This document shows, one piece after another, positions 4,526 to 5,192 of a stretch of 5,192 nt of DNA. How positions within the stretch are numbered: position 1 is the stretch's first letter; the number at the start of each line of letters is the position of its first letter. This stretch comes from Micrococcales bacterium (GTDB taxonomy: Bacteria; Actinomycetota; Actinomycetes; Actinomycetales; Dermatophilaceae). The notes beneath the pieces were generated by a model. The model was not told where the DNA came from, did no database searches, and saw only the letters and a program-made list of their open reading frames with translations. A program made the translations under genes and the position numbers. The stretch covers positions 1-5,192 of the forward strand of contig JAUNUZ010000197.1 of assembly GCA_030537915.1 (NCBI GenBank). The letters are read 5' to 3'.

Positions 4526-5192
4526 TCAGTCCCTGGCCGCGCGCCAGCCCGCGGCCGACGCCTGGGACTCGCTGCAGAACCACCTCTCGCCGTTGCTGGG
4601 GCTGATGACGGTCTTGCCGTAGGAGCGTCCGCCCGGGACGTGGTAAATCTTCTCCCCGCCGCCACTTATGTTGCCCTTGATGTCGCAACTTCCCGGCGGC
4701 GCAGCGACGACTCGTTTCGGCGTGGCGGCGACTCGGTTCGCAGCGGGGGACGGCGAAGGTGCCGAGCGCTGCGCGCACCCAGCGCTCCACACCCCCAGAC
4801 CAGCATTGCGAGCGCTGGACTCGGCACTGCGGAAGGCCGCCTGATGCGCATAGTCGGCGGCGTAGGTGTACTCCCGCCCGAATCCGCCCGCGATGAGGAC
4901 CTGCGCGGCGAGTCGTCCGTCGGGGAGCACGACGTGGCGCAACAACCGGCCGTACCGATCCCGGTCAGCCTGCGTCGGGTCGACCTCGAGACGCACCGAT
5001 CGGCTCTGCGCAAGAGACTGCATCGCGCTGGCTGCCTCCCTCGCGAAGCACTCGCGCTGCGCGAGCTCAGGGGTGTCGATGCCGATGACGCGAATCCGCT
5101 GGGTCGTACCGTCGACCCGCACCCGGATCGTGTCTCCATCGGTGATCCCGACGACCGGCCACAGCCCAGGCGAATTCACAGCGCGGCTCGGA
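4526..5192 (-). CDS. Thermonuclease-family (SNase) nuclease with C-terminal sunset domain, 5'-partial
   Basis: This is a probable exported Ca2+-dependent nuclease that cleaves DNA and/or RNA phosphodiester bonds. The frame is open to the right edge, so the true start and any signal peptide lie outside the window. GTG 5179 is the first start-like codon and is used here for numbering. Staphylococcal-nuclease residues are all present: Asp14 and Asp16 in DGDT, Arg30, then Asp35, Thr36 and Glu38 in GIDTPE, and Arg78 in DRYGR (equivalent to Asp19/21, Arg35, Asp40, Thr41, Glu43, Arg87). The SNase domain runs to about Trp131. Cys44 and Cys135 could form a disulfide, as expected for a secreted enzyme. 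A Pro/Ala/Ser linker (about 137-163) leads to a sunset-type domain, CDIKGNIS (165-172), EKIYHVPGG (176-184), GERWFCSES (197-205) and AAGW (209-212), with Cys165 and Cys202. This domain is often found at the ends of actinobacterial exported nucleases and is thought to act outside the cell. It converges on the possible lipoprotein frame. Confidence 0.9.
   Translation of the reverse strand, partial: PSRAVNSPGLWPVVGITDGDTIRVRVDGTTQRIRVIGIDTPELAQRECFAREAASAMQSLAQSRSVRLEVDPTQADRDRYGRLLRHVVLPDGRLAAQVLIAGGFGREYTYAADYAHQAAFRSAESSARNAGLGVWSAGCAQRSAPSPSPAANRVAATPKRVVAAPPGSCDIKGNISGGGEKIYHVPGGRSYGKTVISPSNGERWFCSESQASAAGWRAARD

Noticed and set aside
4083..4790. Minus-strand open frame of 235 codons
   Set aside because: It overlaps the SDR end and the nuclease in the wrong frame. 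Its composition is Arg-rich with no domain.
1..5192. Possible defence system, CRISPR array, transposon or tRNA
   Set aside because: No spaced direct repeats, transposase motifs, terminal inverted repeats or tRNA cloverleaf features were found on either strand. A nuclease alone is not evidence of a defence system.

Overview
The window is GC-rich throughout, and its genes use mostly G or C at third codon positions, with GTG and TTG starts. Together with the protein families present (a thermonuclease with a C-terminal 'sunset' domain, an actinobacterial-style MscS channel, an SDR) this points to a high-GC Gram-positive chromosome (Actinomycetota, perhaps Micrococcales). That placement is inference. 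I see no rRNA, tRNA, CRISPR array, recognisable transposase or phage gene.

Left part (1-1245): a short stretch with no gene, then a small intact two-helix membrane protein on the minus strand (132-341). Upstream of it on the same strand is a remnant of a flavoprotein in which an N-terminal FAD/NAD-binding motif is joined directly to a C-terminal end, the middle being lost (365-688). Facing the other way is a remnant of a HlyC/CorC (CNNM-type) transporter-associated protein that keeps one CBS stretch and, in another frame, the tail of the CorC domain (763-1174). This is an eroding stretch.

Middle (1200-3066): an intact MscS-family mechanosensitive channel on the minus strand (1246-2265), with a perfect 8-bp inverted repeat just past its stop. 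Its start overlaps by 4 nt the stop of a short frame that looks like the C-terminal end of a DUF421/YetF-type membrane protein (2262-2369); the rest of that gene is absent. About 280 bases (2370-2652) hold nothing I can name. Next comes an unrecognised 119-residue Trp-rich, acidic protein on the minus strand with a very good ribosome binding site (2653-3012).

Right part (3013-5192): an intact short-chain dehydrogenase/reductase on the plus strand (3275-4270), then a possible frameshifted secreted or lipoprotein leader (4311-4480). Converging from the right edge is a thermonuclease fused to a sunset domain (4526-5192, minus), whose N-terminus lies beyond the window.

The intact genes do not form an evident pathway. 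They are a collection of envelope-related and housekeeping-accessory genes separated by remnants. The main point of interest is the density of broken genes (three, possibly four, in 5.2 kb) and the orphan 119-residue protein. I found no convincing evidence of a new multi-gene system.
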